Assembly (NCBI GenBank): GCA_937890005.1
Contig: CALBZA010000014.1
Coordinates: 15,034-79,033, forward strand
DNA length: 64,000 nucleotides
Origin: an uncultured Verrucomicrobia subdivision 3 bacterium
GTDB lineage: Bacteria > Verrucomicrobiota > Verrucomicrobiia > Limisphaerales > DASXHY01
Direction of reading: 5' to 3'
In this document: positions 26,149 to 35,702 of the stretch, piece by piece
Layout: each line of letters starts with the position of its first letter
Numbering within the stretch: the stretch's first letter is position 1
The notes under the pieces: generated by a model
The model's database searches: none
The model's input: only the letters and a program-made list of their open reading frames with translations
What the model was told of the DNA's origin: nothing
Position numbers and translations under genes: made by a program

Positions 26149-28166
26149 GTTCCGGTCCGCCTCAGGATCTGGGCGCTGATTTCCTCGACGATTTCTACGC
26201 CGAGTGCGACGAGCATCTCACTGCGATTCGTCATGGGCTCACGAGTCTTGATCATTCCGTGGGCAGGGCCGAGCCCGATGCCGCGGTGGTCGAGAAGCTC
26301 TTCCGCAATTTCCATTCGTTCAAAGGCAATGCCGCAATCGTGGGGCTCCGTCCTGCGGAAGAACTCGCGCATGCCGCTGAAGATTTCCTCCGGCAACTTT
26401 CGCGCGGAGGCGCCATGGTTTCGACCAAGGGGCTCGACCTTCTGATGTCGGCGACGCAGCGGCTTGAACAAATGGTGGCAAGTCATCGGGCAGGGGAGAA
26501 TCTGCCGAATGCTACGGCGCTTTGCGATGCGTTGCGTGAAATCAGTGGAACGGATGCACCTCCGGCAACAACGCAGTCTGTTCCCGCGTCCGAAGATTCA
26601 GTTCAGGCGACGCTTGAAAGCAAAGTCGAGGTGGCACGCGCCCAGGGCAAAACGCTCTGGCAATTCCGATTCAGTCCACATCGCGACCTCGACCTGCGGG
26701 GAGTGAATGTAAATTCGGTCCGACAGCGCATTGCCCGGTATGGAGAGATCCTTCAATCGACGCCGCACGTCGATTCAGCCAGTTCGATTGTGTTCGAGTT
26801 CATTGCCGCGCTGAACGAAACGCCTGCCGACCTCGCTGCGTGGGAAGCGGATGGCATTCACGTTCAGCCTTTTGAGTCTGTCGCGCGCGAGCCGCGTCCC
26901 GAGCAGTCCGACGCATCCTCCGACACCGCAGCAGGTCCGTTCGTTGCCCCCTCGCACGTGGTGAGAGTCGATCTCAGCCGCCTCGATGAACTGATGCGCA
27001 TCACAGGTGAAATGGTGATTCATCGCGCCCGTCTGGATGATCAGATCAGTCGTCTCCTTCGTCCTGGAGCCCAGACCGACCCACGATCGTTGCAAGAAAT
27101 AAGCACAGCCCTTGCAAGGGATCTCCGTGAACTGCGCGAAGGCATCATGCGGGTCCGATTGGTCCCCGTTTCTGAAATTTTCTCCCGAATGCCTTTTGTC
27201 GTTCGCGATCTCGCTCGCGACAGCAACAAGCAAATCCGCCTGACGCTCACCGGCCAGCAGACGGAAATCGACAAGTATATCGTGGAACGTCTCAAGGATC
27301 CGCTGCTGCATCTCGTCCGAAACTGCATCAGTCATGGAATCGAACTTCCCGATGAACGCACCGCAGCCGGGAAGGATTTGCAGGCAACCATTTTTCTGCG
27401 GGCATCGACGACGGGCGATTCTGTGTTGATCGAAATGGGTGATGACGGACGAGGTATTGATGCGGAATTTGTGGTTCGACGTGCGGTGGAGCAGGGATTG
27501 CCGATTTCATCCGAACTGAACCCAAATGCAATTCTGAACCTGATCTGCCAGCCGGGCTTTTCGACGCGAAGCGAAACGGATCGCGCAGCAGGCCGCGGCG
27601 TCGGAATGTCCGTGGTTCAATCAGTCGTCCGTGAACTTGGCGGAACACTGGCTTTGGATTCCACCCCTGGCAAAGGAACGCGATTCAGCCTTCGTCTGCC
27701 GCTCACTCTGGCAATTGCTGATGTCTTCATCGTTTCGGCGAACGAACTGATCTGCGCGGTTCCACAAAGTTTCGTTCAAGAAGTGTTGCCGCTGGAACCC
27801 GATGCGATCCGTCGCATCGGTGGCACGGAAGTGATTCCGTATCGGGATGGCATCCTGCCGTTGTTCCGTCTTCGCGACATGTTTCGCATCGATGCTGCGC
27901 TCACGAGTTCGCAAACGGTGCTGGTTCTCCGTTCCGAACGAGGAAGCATCGGATTGGCCGTTGACCGAATCCATGGACAGCGCGAGGTTGTGGTCCGCGC
28001 CATTCGTGATCCCCTGATTCAGGTTCCCGGTGTGGCTGGTGCAACAGAACTGGGCGATGGCCGGCCGGTTCTTATTCTCGACGCCGCTGAGCTGACAAGC
28101 GGCGTGGTTCGGCCAAATCCAGGTGAAACTCCCGGCGCACGCAACACATTCGCAGTCGCAATCTGA
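26145..28166 (+). CDS. cheA: Chemotaxis-type histidine kinase CheA
   Basis: This 673-residue core kinase of a chemosensory array has a P1/Hpt domain with phosphorylatable H57 in NFHSFKGNAAIVG. A middle region (about 150-250; LWQFRFSPHRDLDLRGVNVNSVRQRI) looks like a P2-type ferredoxin-like domain. The P3 dimerisation region follows (VDLSRLDELMRITGEMVIHRA), then P4 ATPase with HLVRNCISHGIE, MGDDGRGID and GRGVGMSVV, and a P5 CheW-like domain at the C-terminus. The ATG at 26145 is chosen for the ATGA overlap and the SSGPPQDLGADFLDDFYAEC start. There is no C-terminal receiver, so output must pass to the separate RRs. CheW follows 6 bp later. Confidence 0.95.
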   Translation: MSSGPPQDLGADFLDDFYAECDEHLTAIRHGLTSLDHSVGRAEPDAAVVEKLFRNFHSFKGNAAIVGLRPAEELAHAAEDFLRQLSRGGAMVSTKGLDLLMSATQRLEQMVASHRAGENLPNATALCDALREISGTDAPPATTQSVPASEDSVQATLESKVEVARAQGKTLWQFRFSPHRDLDLRGVNVNSVRQRIARYGEILQSTPHVDSASSIVFEFIAALNETPADLAAWEADGIHVQPFESVAREPRPEQSDASSDTAAGPFVAPSHVVRVDLSRLDELMRITGEMVIHRARLDDQISRLLRPGAQTDPRSLQEISTALARDLRELREGIMRVRLVPVSEIFSRMPFVVRDLARDSNKQIRLTLTGQQTEIDKYIVERLKDPLLHLVRNCISHGIELPDERTAAGKDLQATIFLRASTTGDSVLIEMGDDGRGIDAEFVVRRAVEQGLPISSELNPNAILNLICQPGFSTRSETDRAAGRGVGMSVVQSVVRELGGTLALDSTPGKGTRFSLRLPLTLAIADVFIVSANELICAVPQSFVQEVLPLEPDAIRRIGGTEVIPYRDGILPLFRLRDMFRIDAALTSSQTVLVLRSERGSIGLAVDRIHGQREVVVRAIRDPLIQVPGVAGATELGDGRPVLILDAAELTSGVVRPNPGETPGARNTFAVAI

Positions 28167-28172
28167 TTTTTT

Positions 28173-28676
28173 ATGCCGACAGAAACTTTTGTTCTCTTTG
28201 AACTGGCGGGCACCACATACGGGCTGCCAAGCCGGGAGGTGCAGCACATTGAGATGCTGGACCACGTCACGCCCGTGCCGAACACGATTCCGTCCGTGGA
28301 AGGCGTGGTCTTTTCACGCGGCCAGGTGATTCCCGCGATGAACCTGCGCGTTCGTTTTGGATTTCCACGGGAGGAGCACACGCTCAAAACGCGGCTGATC
28401 GTCGTGCAGGTTCATCGCCGCTCCGTGGCGCTCATCGTGGATGCCGCCCGGGAATTTCGTCCGATTCCAGAGACAGCCATTCGGCCGATTGAGGAAACGA
28501 TTGCCGGTATCAACAACAATTACCTGTGCGGTGTCGCGCAGCTGGGAGATCGATTGATCCTTTTGCTGAACGTCGATGCCGTGCTGAACCTCGGTGAAGC
28601 CAATCGCGTCGCTGAATCCGCCGCGATGGCGCGAACGCCGTCCGTCTCCGACCAACCCGTCACAGCCTCTGTTTAA
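28173..28676 (+). CDS. cheW: Chemotaxis coupling protein CheW
   Basis: This is a 167-residue SH3-like adaptor that links receptor and CheA. Typical features are FVLFELAGTTYGLPSREVQHIEML, VEGVVFSRGQVIPAMNLRVRFG, LIVVQVHRRSVALIVDAAREF and YLCGVAQLGDRLILLLNVD. It lies 6 bp after cheA and 4 bp before the receptor gene. Confidence 0.95.
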   Translation: MPTETFVLFELAGTTYGLPSREVQHIEMLDHVTPVPNTIPSVEGVVFSRGQVIPAMNLRVRFGFPREEHTLKTRLIVVQVHRRSVALIVDAAREFRPIPETAIRPIEETIAGINNNYLCGVAQLGDRLILLLNVDAVLNLGEANRVAESAAMARTPSVSDQPVTASV

Positions 28677-28680
28677 TTTT

Positions 28681-30807
28681 ATGCCAAAGACCGCAACACG
28701 CCGCCGCCAGGCGCCCCGCAAGCTTCAACAGGTCGAGAAGATTGCCGGCGAAATGTTCGATTCGACCAGCGATATCGTGCGGGTGATCGCACGCGTTGCC
28801 TCAGGAGTCGATTCACAAAACCGTTCGCTCGACAGCGCAGCGACACAGGCGACACAGGTAACCGCCTCGCTCAAGGAAACTGCAACCCAGGCCGCGTCGC
28901 TTTCGACATCCACGGAGGAAGTGGTTTCTTCGATCAACGAAATCGCCGCGTCGATAGAACAGGTTACTGCGAATACAAATGAGATTGCCGCATCCATCGC
29001 GGAGACCGCGGGCTCGATCACGCAGGTGAACAGCTCCACGCGCAGCGTGACTTCCAACACCCAGGAAATGGCGGCGTCCGCGCAGGAACTCACGACGTCG
29101 ATCACTGAAGTCGCCACGTCGATCAAACACGTCAATCGCGACACCGAGGATCTCGTCACATCGCTGAACCAGACGGCAACTTCGATCGAACAGATGAGCC
29201 GTTCGATCCAGGGCGTCGCTATCAATACCGATTCACTGACCGCTGCGTCGGAGGAAACTTCATCGGCGATGAACGAAATGGCCGCATCGATCGAAGAAGT
29301 CGGCGCCATGTCCGAAGGTCTGGCGTCGTCGGTCGAAGAGACGGCCGCATCGATCGAAGAAATGGCGCGTTCGATCCAGGGCGTCGCGCAGAACAGCGAA
29401 CGCATCAGTGAAGCCGCAGCGAATGCATCGACCAGCGCGACAGAGATGGATCGTTCCAGCCGTTCGGTTGCCGATCTTGCACAGCGCGCAGAAGAGATTT
29501 CGCGGCGCGTTTCCAAAGACGCCGAGGTGGGCGGCCAGACGGTCCAGAGGTCGATTGAAGGTATCGGACGTGTTACTGGCGCGATGAGCCAGACGAGCGC
29601 CGCGATGCGCGACCTGAATCGCCGAACCAGCGAGATTTCAGGCATCGTCGATACAATCAATGTCATCGCCGAACGGACGAACCTGCTTTCGTTGAACGCT
29701 TCGATCGAGGCGGCACGAGCCGGCGAAGCGGGCCGGGGATTTGCGGTTGTGGCGGAAGAGATCCGGAACCTGGCCGATCGTTGCGCCCGTGCGACCGCGG
29801 ACATTGCACAGATCGTCCGCGGACTTCAGGACAGCACACGCGAGGCGACGGAGACGGCCAACCAGAATGTGCGCATCGCCGAAGAGAGCAACAAGCAATC
29901 CGGAGAAGGCCTCGAAGGTCTGCGAAAGATTCTTTCAGGTGTGAATGAATCGGTCGCGGTGGTTTCCCAAATCAGTCGCGCTACCGAGGAACAGCTTGTT
30001 GCCGGCAGGCACGTGATGGAAGCGATTACCACCACGACTGCGCAGGCCCGCCAGATTGCGACAGCCACAGCGGAACAGGCGAAGGGGGCTGGGAACATCG
30101 TCCAGGCCACATCGCAGATGCGGAAGGTTTCCAAAGAAGTGGCGCAGGCCATGGGCGAACACGGACGTGCGGCGCGCGAAGTCATCAAGGCGGCGCAGAG
30201 CACGAACAGCATTGCGGTGCAGTTGCGCAAGGCGACGGCCGAACAAACCGGTGCCGCCGCTCAGGTGGTGCAGGCAATTGAGGCGATGCGAAAAGGTGGC
30301 GCTTCAACGGCGAGAGCCATTGCCGAACAGGCCACTGCTACCGAACAGGTGTCCAAGGAATCAGCCCGGTTGTCGAAGCTGGTTGAAGGCGTCAACAAGG
30401 CAATGAGCGAACAGTCCGCGGGCACGTCCCAGATCGAAGCCGCCACGGAAAGTTTGCGACAGCAGTCGGATCAGGCGGCGCGCGCAATGATCGAGCAGGC
30501 ACGGGCAGCGAAAGAGTTGGCGTCCGCGGCTCAGAACATCGCGAAGCAGACCAAGATGATCACACGGGCGAACAGCGAAAATTCAATCGCATCGGAGGCA
30601 ATCCTGCGCGCGATGAAAGAGATTCGCGAAGTTGCTGCCCACAATGCGGAGGATGCTGCCGCTGTTCAGGCCGCCTCGGCTGGATTGCTGGATCATGCGG
30701 AAGAACTGATTGGAGGCGGAAGGTCGGGGGTGAAATCTGCGCGGCGAACGGGAGCCCGAACAAGGCCGGACAACTCAATCCGTGTGAATGGAAACGGCAG
30801 ACATTAA
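28681..30807 (+). CDS. Soluble methyl-accepting chemoreceptor with very long coiled-coil arms
   Basis: This cytoplasmic chemoreceptor has 708 residues and no transmembrane segment and no recognisable sensor domain. The conserved tip (ERTNLLSLNASIEAARAGE then RGFAVVAEEIRNLADR, about 330-375) sits in the middle of the chain. The flanking arms of about 290 and 320 residues are alanine/serine-rich heptad repeats. In the N-arm, SIEQMSRSIQGVA and SIEEMARSIQGVA recur about 56 residues apart (eight heptads), which suggests internal duplication. QE/EE pairs suitable for methylation by the adjacent CheR occur in both arms. The C-terminus (GNGRH) has no NWETF-type tether. It resembles FrzCD in being soluble. 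The ligand or partner is unknown. Confidence 0.92.
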   Translation: MPKTATRRRQAPRKLQQVEKIAGEMFDSTSDIVRVIARVASGVDSQNRSLDSAATQATQVTASLKETATQAASLSTSTEEVVSSINEIAASIEQVTANTNEIAASIAETAGSITQVNSSTRSVTSNTQEMAASAQELTTSITEVATSIKHVNRDTEDLVTSLNQTATSIEQMSRSIQGVAINTDSLTAASEETSSAMNEMAASIEEVGAMSEGLASSVEETAASIEEMARSIQGVAQNSERISEAAANASTSATEMDRSSRSVADLAQRAEEISRRVSKDAEVGGQTVQRSIEGIGRVTGAMSQTSAAMRDLNRRTSEISGIVDTINVIAERTNLLSLNASIEAARAGEAGRGFAVVAEEIRNLADRCARATADIAQIVRGLQDSTREATETANQNVRIAEESNKQSGEGLEGLRKILSGVNESVAVVSQISRATEEQLVAGRHVMEAITTTTAQARQIATATAEQAKGAGNIVQATSQMRKVSKEVAQAMGEHGRAAREVIKAAQSTNSIAVQLRKATAEQTGAAAQVVQAIEAMRKGGASTARAIAEQATATEQVSKESARLSKLVEGVNKAMSEQSAGTSQIEAATESLRQQSDQAARAMIEQARAAKELASAAQNIAKQTKMITRANSENSIASEAILRAMKEIREVAAHNAEDAAAVQAASAGLLDHAEELIGGGRSGVKSARRTGARTRPDNSIRVNGNGRH

Positions 30808-30811
30808 CATT

Positions 30812-31675
30812 ATGCCGTTTGCTCAAGACATATCACTGACACTTCCGGAAGGAGTGCCACTGCTGCTGCGCGACCTCATTCATGAGCGTCTCGGGATCTA
30901 TTTCGATCCCACGCGCTTCGACATGATGCTGGACAAGCTCGCCGAACCGGCACGCGCGAGAAACTGCCAGTCGCTTCTCGATTATTATTACGTGCTGAAA
31001 TACGACGAGGCCGGGCAGGCCGAATGGGAGCGGGTGATGGATGCGCTCTCGGTGCAGGAAACCTATTTCTGGCGTGAAATGCCGCAGATCAAATGTCTGG
31101 TCGATGTGCTCACGCCCGAATGGTTCCGAAAACACCGGATGCCGCTGCGAATCTGGAGTGCGGCCTGTGCGACCGGTGAAGAACCTTATTCCATCGCCAT
31201 CGCCCTGGAAGAAGCAGGGTGGGGGAATCATCCGGTGCAGATTCTGGCGAGCGATGCCAGTTCAGCGGCGCTCAACCGTGCACGGCAGGGCATATTTCGC
31301 GAACGCTCGTTTCGATCACTGCCTCCCGAGCTGCGCGCGAAATACTTCACGCCGGTCCAGGGCGGATTTCAGCTGAATCCGGAGATTGTTTCACGTGTGG
31401 TGTTTCATCGCGCCAACATCGTGTCGCGACAGGAGATTGCGCCACTGGTAAGCGCCCCTGTGATCTTTTGCCGGAACGTGTTCATTTATTTTTCACCCGA
31501 CGCAATTCGCCGCACGCTCGCGGCGTTTGCCGAACTCATGCCTTCGGGCGGACATCTGTTCGTAGGCGCTTCAGAATCGCTGCTGAAATTGACGAACGAT
31601 TTCGAGCTGGAGGAAATCAACGACGCGTTCGTTTACATCCGAAAGCCCAGGCCACTGCTGTCGGTAAAACCATGA
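30812..31675 (+). CDS. cheR: Chemoreceptor methyltransferase CheR
   Basis: This 287-residue SAM-dependent methyltransferase modifies receptor glutamates. It has an N-terminal helical domain, SVQETYFWREMPQ, the SAM site IWSAACATGEEPYSIAIAL, and the catalytic-region motif IFCRNVFIYFSPDAI. No TPR extension is present. The ATG at 30812 gives a 4-bp gap from the receptor stop; an ATG at 30788 would overlap the receptor gene. The 3' end overlaps cheB as ATGA (31672-31675). Confidence 0.93.
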   Translation: MPFAQDISLTLPEGVPLLLRDLIHERLGIYFDPTRFDMMLDKLAEPARARNCQSLLDYYYVLKYDEAGQAEWERVMDALSVQETYFWREMPQIKCLVDVLTPEWFRKHRMPLRIWSAACATGEEPYSIAIALEEAGWGNHPVQILASDASSAALNRARQGIFRERSFRSLPPELRAKYFTPVQGGFQLNPEIVSRVVFHRANIVSRQEIAPLVSAPVIFCRNVFIYFSPDAIRRTLAAFAELMPSGGHLFVGASESLLKLTNDFELEEINDAFVYIRKPRPLLSVKP

Positions 31676-32709
31676 ACCAACTGATCCGAACATTGATCGT
31701 CGATGACTCGGCCTTCGTGCGGAAGGTTGTGCGCGAGATGCTTTCGCGCAGTCCTTACATCGAAGTGGTCGGCGCGGCACGCGACGGCGAAGAGGCGCTG
31801 GACATGGCCGAACAGCTGAAACCGCATGTTGTCACCTGCGACCTGATGATGCCGAAGCTCGATGGAGTCGGCTACGTGCGGGAACAGATGTCGCGTTCGC
31901 CGGTGCCGATTTTGATTCTCACGGCGTCGCCCGAGGACGGCGAGCGCGCGCTGGAGGCGATGGATGCGGGCGCGGTGGATTTCGTCCAGAAACCGAGTGC
32001 GCTTGCGACGGATGATCTTCTGACAATTCGCGAGGAATTGGTTGAGAAGGTGAAGGCGGCGTCACGTGCGCCACTGCGAGTCCGAAAAAAGCCGAATGGA
32101 GCGGAATCGGAATCGGTGAAATCGAGAAACGGTACGCTGAAGGTGGACATCGTCGTGATTGGAATTTCGACGGGTGGTCCGCAGGCGTTGCGGGATTTGA
32201 TTCCACGGTTTGCGTCGGATTTTCCGGTGCCGATCGCGATGGTTCTGCACATGCCGGTGGGATACACGAACCTTTACGCTCAGAAACTCGACGAGATTTC
32301 CGAATTGAACGTTCGGGAGGCGAAAGATGGCGAGACATTGGAACCGGGCACCGCGCTGCTCGCCCAGGCTGGGAGACATCTGACCGTGAGACGATCTGCG
32401 AGCGGGAACATCATCACACAGCTGACGATGCAGCCGCTCGATCTGCCTCATCGGCCGGCGGCGGATATCCTGTTTCAGAGTGCGGCGGAAGTGTTCGGTT
32501 CGCGGGTGCTGGGAGTGGTGATGACCGGAATGGGAAGCGATGGGCGCAATGGTTCGGCGTGGATCAAATCGCAGGGAGGCGCTGTATTGACCGAGGCGGA
32601 GGAGAGTTGCGTCATCTACGGCATGCCCCGCGCCGTGGTTGAGGCAGGTTTGAGTGACGGGGCAATCCCACTGGGCAGGATGGCCCAGGCAATTATGGAA
32701 AATTTATGA
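31672..32709 (+). CDS. cheB: Chemotaxis response regulator methylesterase CheB
   Basis: This 345-residue enzyme demethylates or deamidates receptors. The receiver has TLIVDDSAFVRKVVREML and phospho-acceptor D57 in VTCDLMMPKLDG. The esterase domain has S166 in GISTGGPQAL, H193 in VLHMPVGYT and D290 in TGMGSDGRNG, so the catalytic triad is intact. It overlaps cheR and the next cheY-like gene, each by 4 bp (ATGA). Confidence 0.95.
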   Translation: MNQLIRTLIVDDSAFVRKVVREMLSRSPYIEVVGAARDGEEALDMAEQLKPHVVTCDLMMPKLDGVGYVREQMSRSPVPILILTASPEDGERALEAMDAGAVDFVQKPSALATDDLLTIREELVEKVKAASRAPLRVRKKPNGAESESVKSRNGTLKVDIVVIGISTGGPQALRDLIPRFASDFPVPIAMVLHMPVGYTNLYAQKLDEISELNVREAKDGETLEPGTALLAQAGRHLTVRRSASGNIITQLTMQPLDLPHRPAADILFQSAAEVFGSRVLGVVMTGMGSDGRNGSAWIKSQGGAVLTEAEESCVIYGMPRAVVEAGLSDGAIPLGRMAQAIMENL

Positions 32710-33083
32710 ATGCAAGAGTGTTGATTGTGGATGATTCAGGTCTGGCCCGGCGTACGCTGAGGCAAATTCTCGAACAGGAAGGTTGCACGGTGGATGAAGC
32801 TTCCGATGGCGCCCAGGCGCTCGAACGGTATTTCATCAACCGTCCGGACGTGATCTTTCTCGACATGGTAATGGAGGGAATGTACGGGCTCGACGTCCTT
32901 GCAAAGATTCGTGAACTGGATCGCGAAGCCAGGGTGATCGTGGCCACCGCGGACATTCAGAAATCAACGCGCGACCTTGTCCAGTCCGCCGGGGCCGCCG
33001 CACTAGTGAACAAGCCCCTCAATCGTCAACAGGTCGTGCAGGTGCTCTCCGCCGTCCTACAGGGGGAAATTGTATGGAACTGA
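32706..33083 (+). CDS. cheY: CheY-like response regulator
   Basis: This is a 125-residue single receiver: VLIVDDSGLARRTLRQIL, phospho-acceptor in IFLDMVMEGMYG, VIVATADIQKS and LVNKPLNRQQ. It overlaps cheB (4 bp) and cheC (10 bp). As the canonical CheY of the cluster it should be the diffusible output and the substrate of the CheC phosphatase next door. No motor target is encoded in the window. Confidence 0.9.
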   Translation: MNARVLIVDDSGLARRTLRQILEQEGCTVDEASDGAQALERYFINRPDVIFLDMVMEGMYGLDVLAKIRELDREARVIVATADIQKSTRDLVQSAGAAALVNKPLNRQQVVQVLSAVLQGEIVWN

Positions 33084-33691
33084 CAGCCAGTCAGAATGAC
33101 GCCCTCACGGAACTGATCAACATCGGATACGCACGGGCTGCAGGCGCATTGTCCGAGCTGACCGGCCACCGCATCACACTTGATGTGCCGAAGGTGGCGA
33201 TTCATCCGCTCGACGAAATAACGATCCTGCTGCGTGGAGTCGTTCAGGGTGAAGTGGCCAGTGTGAACCAGGTCTTTTCGGGCCCGGTCGCAGGAAACGC
33301 GCTGTTGCTGCTGGATCATCGGGCTGCGCTGCTGCTTAACCAGCTTCTCACCGATGACCGCGCGGTTTCACGCGGACTGGACGGCAGCGTTCGCGAAGTG
33401 ATCACGGAGGTGGGAAACATCCTGCTGAATGCATGCCTCGGCGTGTTCGGAAACATTCTGCAGGTGCAGGTGTCGTTCTCCGTTCCGCGAATGACGGTCG
33501 ATTCAGTGGAAGGAGTGCTCAACTCCATCACCGTGCGCGACCAGGAATTGCGGTATGCGCTGATGATTCACACGCGGTTCCACGTGCGCGCCAGTGACGT
33601 GAGTGGTTATCTCGTCATCATTCTCGGTGTCACATCGCTGGATCGCCTGCTTTATGAAGTGAAGCGATGGGAGGAACGCCAGCTTGCATAA
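33074..33691 (+). CDS. cheC: CheC-type CheY-P phosphatase
   Basis: This 205-residue member of the CheC/CheX/FliY family has two intact E-x-x-N active-site motifs: TELINIGYARAAGAL near the N-terminus and ITEVGNILLNACLG in the middle. That is the two-site CheC arrangement rather than the single-site CheX. It should dephosphorylate the CheY-like protein whose gene it overlaps by 10 bp. Confidence 0.88.
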   Translation: MELTASQNDALTELINIGYARAAGALSELTGHRITLDVPKVAIHPLDEITILLRGVVQGEVASVNQVFSGPVAGNALLLLDHRAALLLNQLLTDDRAVSRGLDGSVREVITEVGNILLNACLGVFGNILQVQVSFSVPRMTVDSVEGVLNSITVRDQELRYALMIHTRFHVRASDVSGYLVIILGVTSLDRLLYEVKRWEERQLA

Positions 33692-33692
33692 G

Positions 33693-35513
33693 ATGACTGA
33701 CGAACCGCGCGAGCCGGATATCGCATCTGCGGTGCCTCGAACCGTTCTCGAGGAGCACCAGGCTGCCATGCTGAGCTGGATGCAGGAGATTGCGCCGTAC
33801 GGAATCCTGACGACGGACAACGAACTGAAAGTCCAGTCCTGGAACGAATGGCTCGAGACCTACAGCGGCCTGGCGGCTCCGATGGTGAAGGGGAGGGCAC
33901 TGCTCGACCTCTTTCCCGATATCCGCGAACGCAAGCTCGACGAACATTTCAGACGCGCACTCGCAGGTGAAGTCATTGTGCTTTCAGCGACGTTTCACAG
34001 TTATCTGCTTCCACTGCCAAGTCCCGTGCGCGAACCGGGCGTCACACACATGCAGCAAACGGTGCGAATCGCTCCGCTGTCTCTGCACGGGCGTGTGCGC
34101 GGAACCATCACGATCATCGAAGATGTGACCCAGCGCCAGGTCCAGGCCGCGGCGCTCGCGCGACAACATCAGCGCGATCAGTTGTTGTCCTCGTCCCTCG
34201 TGCATCTGCTGCGGACGCGCGATCCGGAAGGATTGATCCGGGAACTGTTTCCAAAAGTGGCGGAACATCTCAATCTCGACACGTTCCTGAATTATCTCGT
34301 CGAGCCGGATGGAAAATTCATGCGGCTTCACGCAGCCGCGGGAATTTCCGAGGAGGAACGTCAGCAGCTGGGCATGGTCCCGCTGACCGACACTTCACTC
34401 AGTGGCAAAGCCGCGACGGAGCAGCGGCCAATCATCGTGAATCATCTGCAATCGACCGGGGAGCCACAGTTCGCCATTCACCGGGTGCTCGGTATTCGCG
34501 CCGCGGCCTGTCATCCGCTGATGGTGAGTGATCGGCTGATCGGCACTTTGACCTTTGCAAGCCATCACCGGGATGCGTTTACGGCGGAGGAAATTGAGAT
34601 CATGGCGACGATTTCCCATTACGTTGCCGTGGCGCTGGATCGTGCGATTACCGACACGGTATTACGGCGGGTGCAGCTTCAACTGGCGGATCATGCGCGT
34701 GACCTGGAGAACAAGGTGCATGAGCGCACCGCGAAATTGCAGGACACCATCGTGCAGCTGGAAAGCTTTTCATACACAGTTGCGCACGACCTTCGCGCTC
34801 CCATTCGCGCCCTGAAGAGTTACGCGCAGCTGCTGCTCGAAGAAACCACGCCGGATTTTCCAGAAACCTGGCTGCAATATCTCAATCGCATCAAACGCGC
34901 GGCGTTCCGGCTGGATGCCATTACCCGTGACCTCCTCCAGTTCAGCACCATTTCGCGCCAGGACATCCAGCTTTCGACGGTCGATTTGCACGAAGTAATC
35001 CAGGACATCCAATTGCTCCAGCCGGTTCTCAATGAAGAGGCACTCGCAATTCATCATCCGCTCCATTCAGTGCTGGGGCATCGAACGCTGTTGCAACACT
35101 GCCTTTCGAACCTGCTGGACAATGCGGTCAAGTTCGTGAAGCCGAACAATCGTCCCCACATTGTGATCCGCAGCGAAGTTGTGGAAGGACACGCCACACC
35201 CGCTGGCAAGGCCGCGCCGTCGATCAATCCAGTCGTCGGCATGACGATTTCCGCGCATCCGGCTCCAGCCGATGATCGACGCGTGAGAATCTGGGTGGAA
35301 GACAATGGGATTGGAATCGCGCCTGAATGGCATGACAAGATTTTCGGGATCTTCGAGCGATTGAACTCCCCGGAGAAATATGAAGGAACAGGCATCGGCC
35401 TTGCGATCGTTGCCAGGGCGATGCAGCGGATGGGCGGCTCCTGCGGAGTGATCTCCACCGTTGGTCAGGGAAGCAGGTTCTGGCTGGAACTCCCGGTCGG
35501 CCAGTCTGGCTAA
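33693..35513 (+). CDS. Soluble PAS-GAF sensor histidine kinase closing the chemosensory operon
   Basis: This 606-residue kinase has no membrane segment. It has a PAS domain (YGILTTDNELKVQSWNEWLETY), a GAF domain (about 165-320; LIRELFPKVAEHLNLDTF), a coiled coil, HisKA with YTVAHDLRAPIRAL, and an HATPase domain (LSNLLDNAVKFV; VEDNGIGIAPEW; FERLNSPEKYEGTGIGL). The last motif is typical of phytochrome-type kinases that partner Rcp1-like regulators, and such a regulator heads this operon. The ATG at 33693 lies one base after the cheC stop; a TTG at 33684 is the alternative. No bilin-binding Cys was identified in the GAF. Confidence 0.9.
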   Translation: MTDEPREPDIASAVPRTVLEEHQAAMLSWMQEIAPYGILTTDNELKVQSWNEWLETYSGLAAPMVKGRALLDLFPDIRERKLDEHFRRALAGEVIVLSATFHSYLLPLPSPVREPGVTHMQQTVRIAPLSLHGRVRGTITIIEDVTQRQVQAAALARQHQRDQLLSSSLVHLLRTRDPEGLIRELFPKVAEHLNLDTFLNYLVEPDGKFMRLHAAAGISEEERQQLGMVPLTDTSLSGKAATEQRPIIVNHLQSTGEPQFAIHRVLGIRAAACHPLMVSDRLIGTLTFASHHRDAFTAEEIEIMATISHYVAVALDRAITDTVLRRVQLQLADHARDLENKVHERTAKLQDTIVQLESFSYTVAHDLRAPIRALKSYAQLLLEETTPDFPETWLQYLNRIKRAAFRLDAITRDLLQFSTISRQDIQLSTVDLHEVIQDIQLLQPVLNEEALAIHHPLHSVLGHRTLLQHCLSNLLDNAVKFVKPNNRPHIVIRSEVVEGHATPAGKAAPSINPVVGMTISAHPAPADDRRVRIWVEDNGIGIAPEWHDKIFGIFERLNSPEKYEGTGIGLAIVARAMQRMGGSCGVISTVGQGSRFWLELPVGQSG

Positions 35514-35702
35514 AGCTTCAATGCGTGTGCTGACCTTCACGCAAAGAACGTTCAGGGATGTCGCGGCACGGCGCAAATTTCCTTTTCTTACCGTTCAGTG
35601 CGATTATCTTGCTGCGCTCGCGAATTCGTAAACCGTTGACGTATGCAACGGCTGCTGAAAGCGGCCCGACGGTTTCGTTGATCGCGAGAGAACAGATTAA
35701 AG

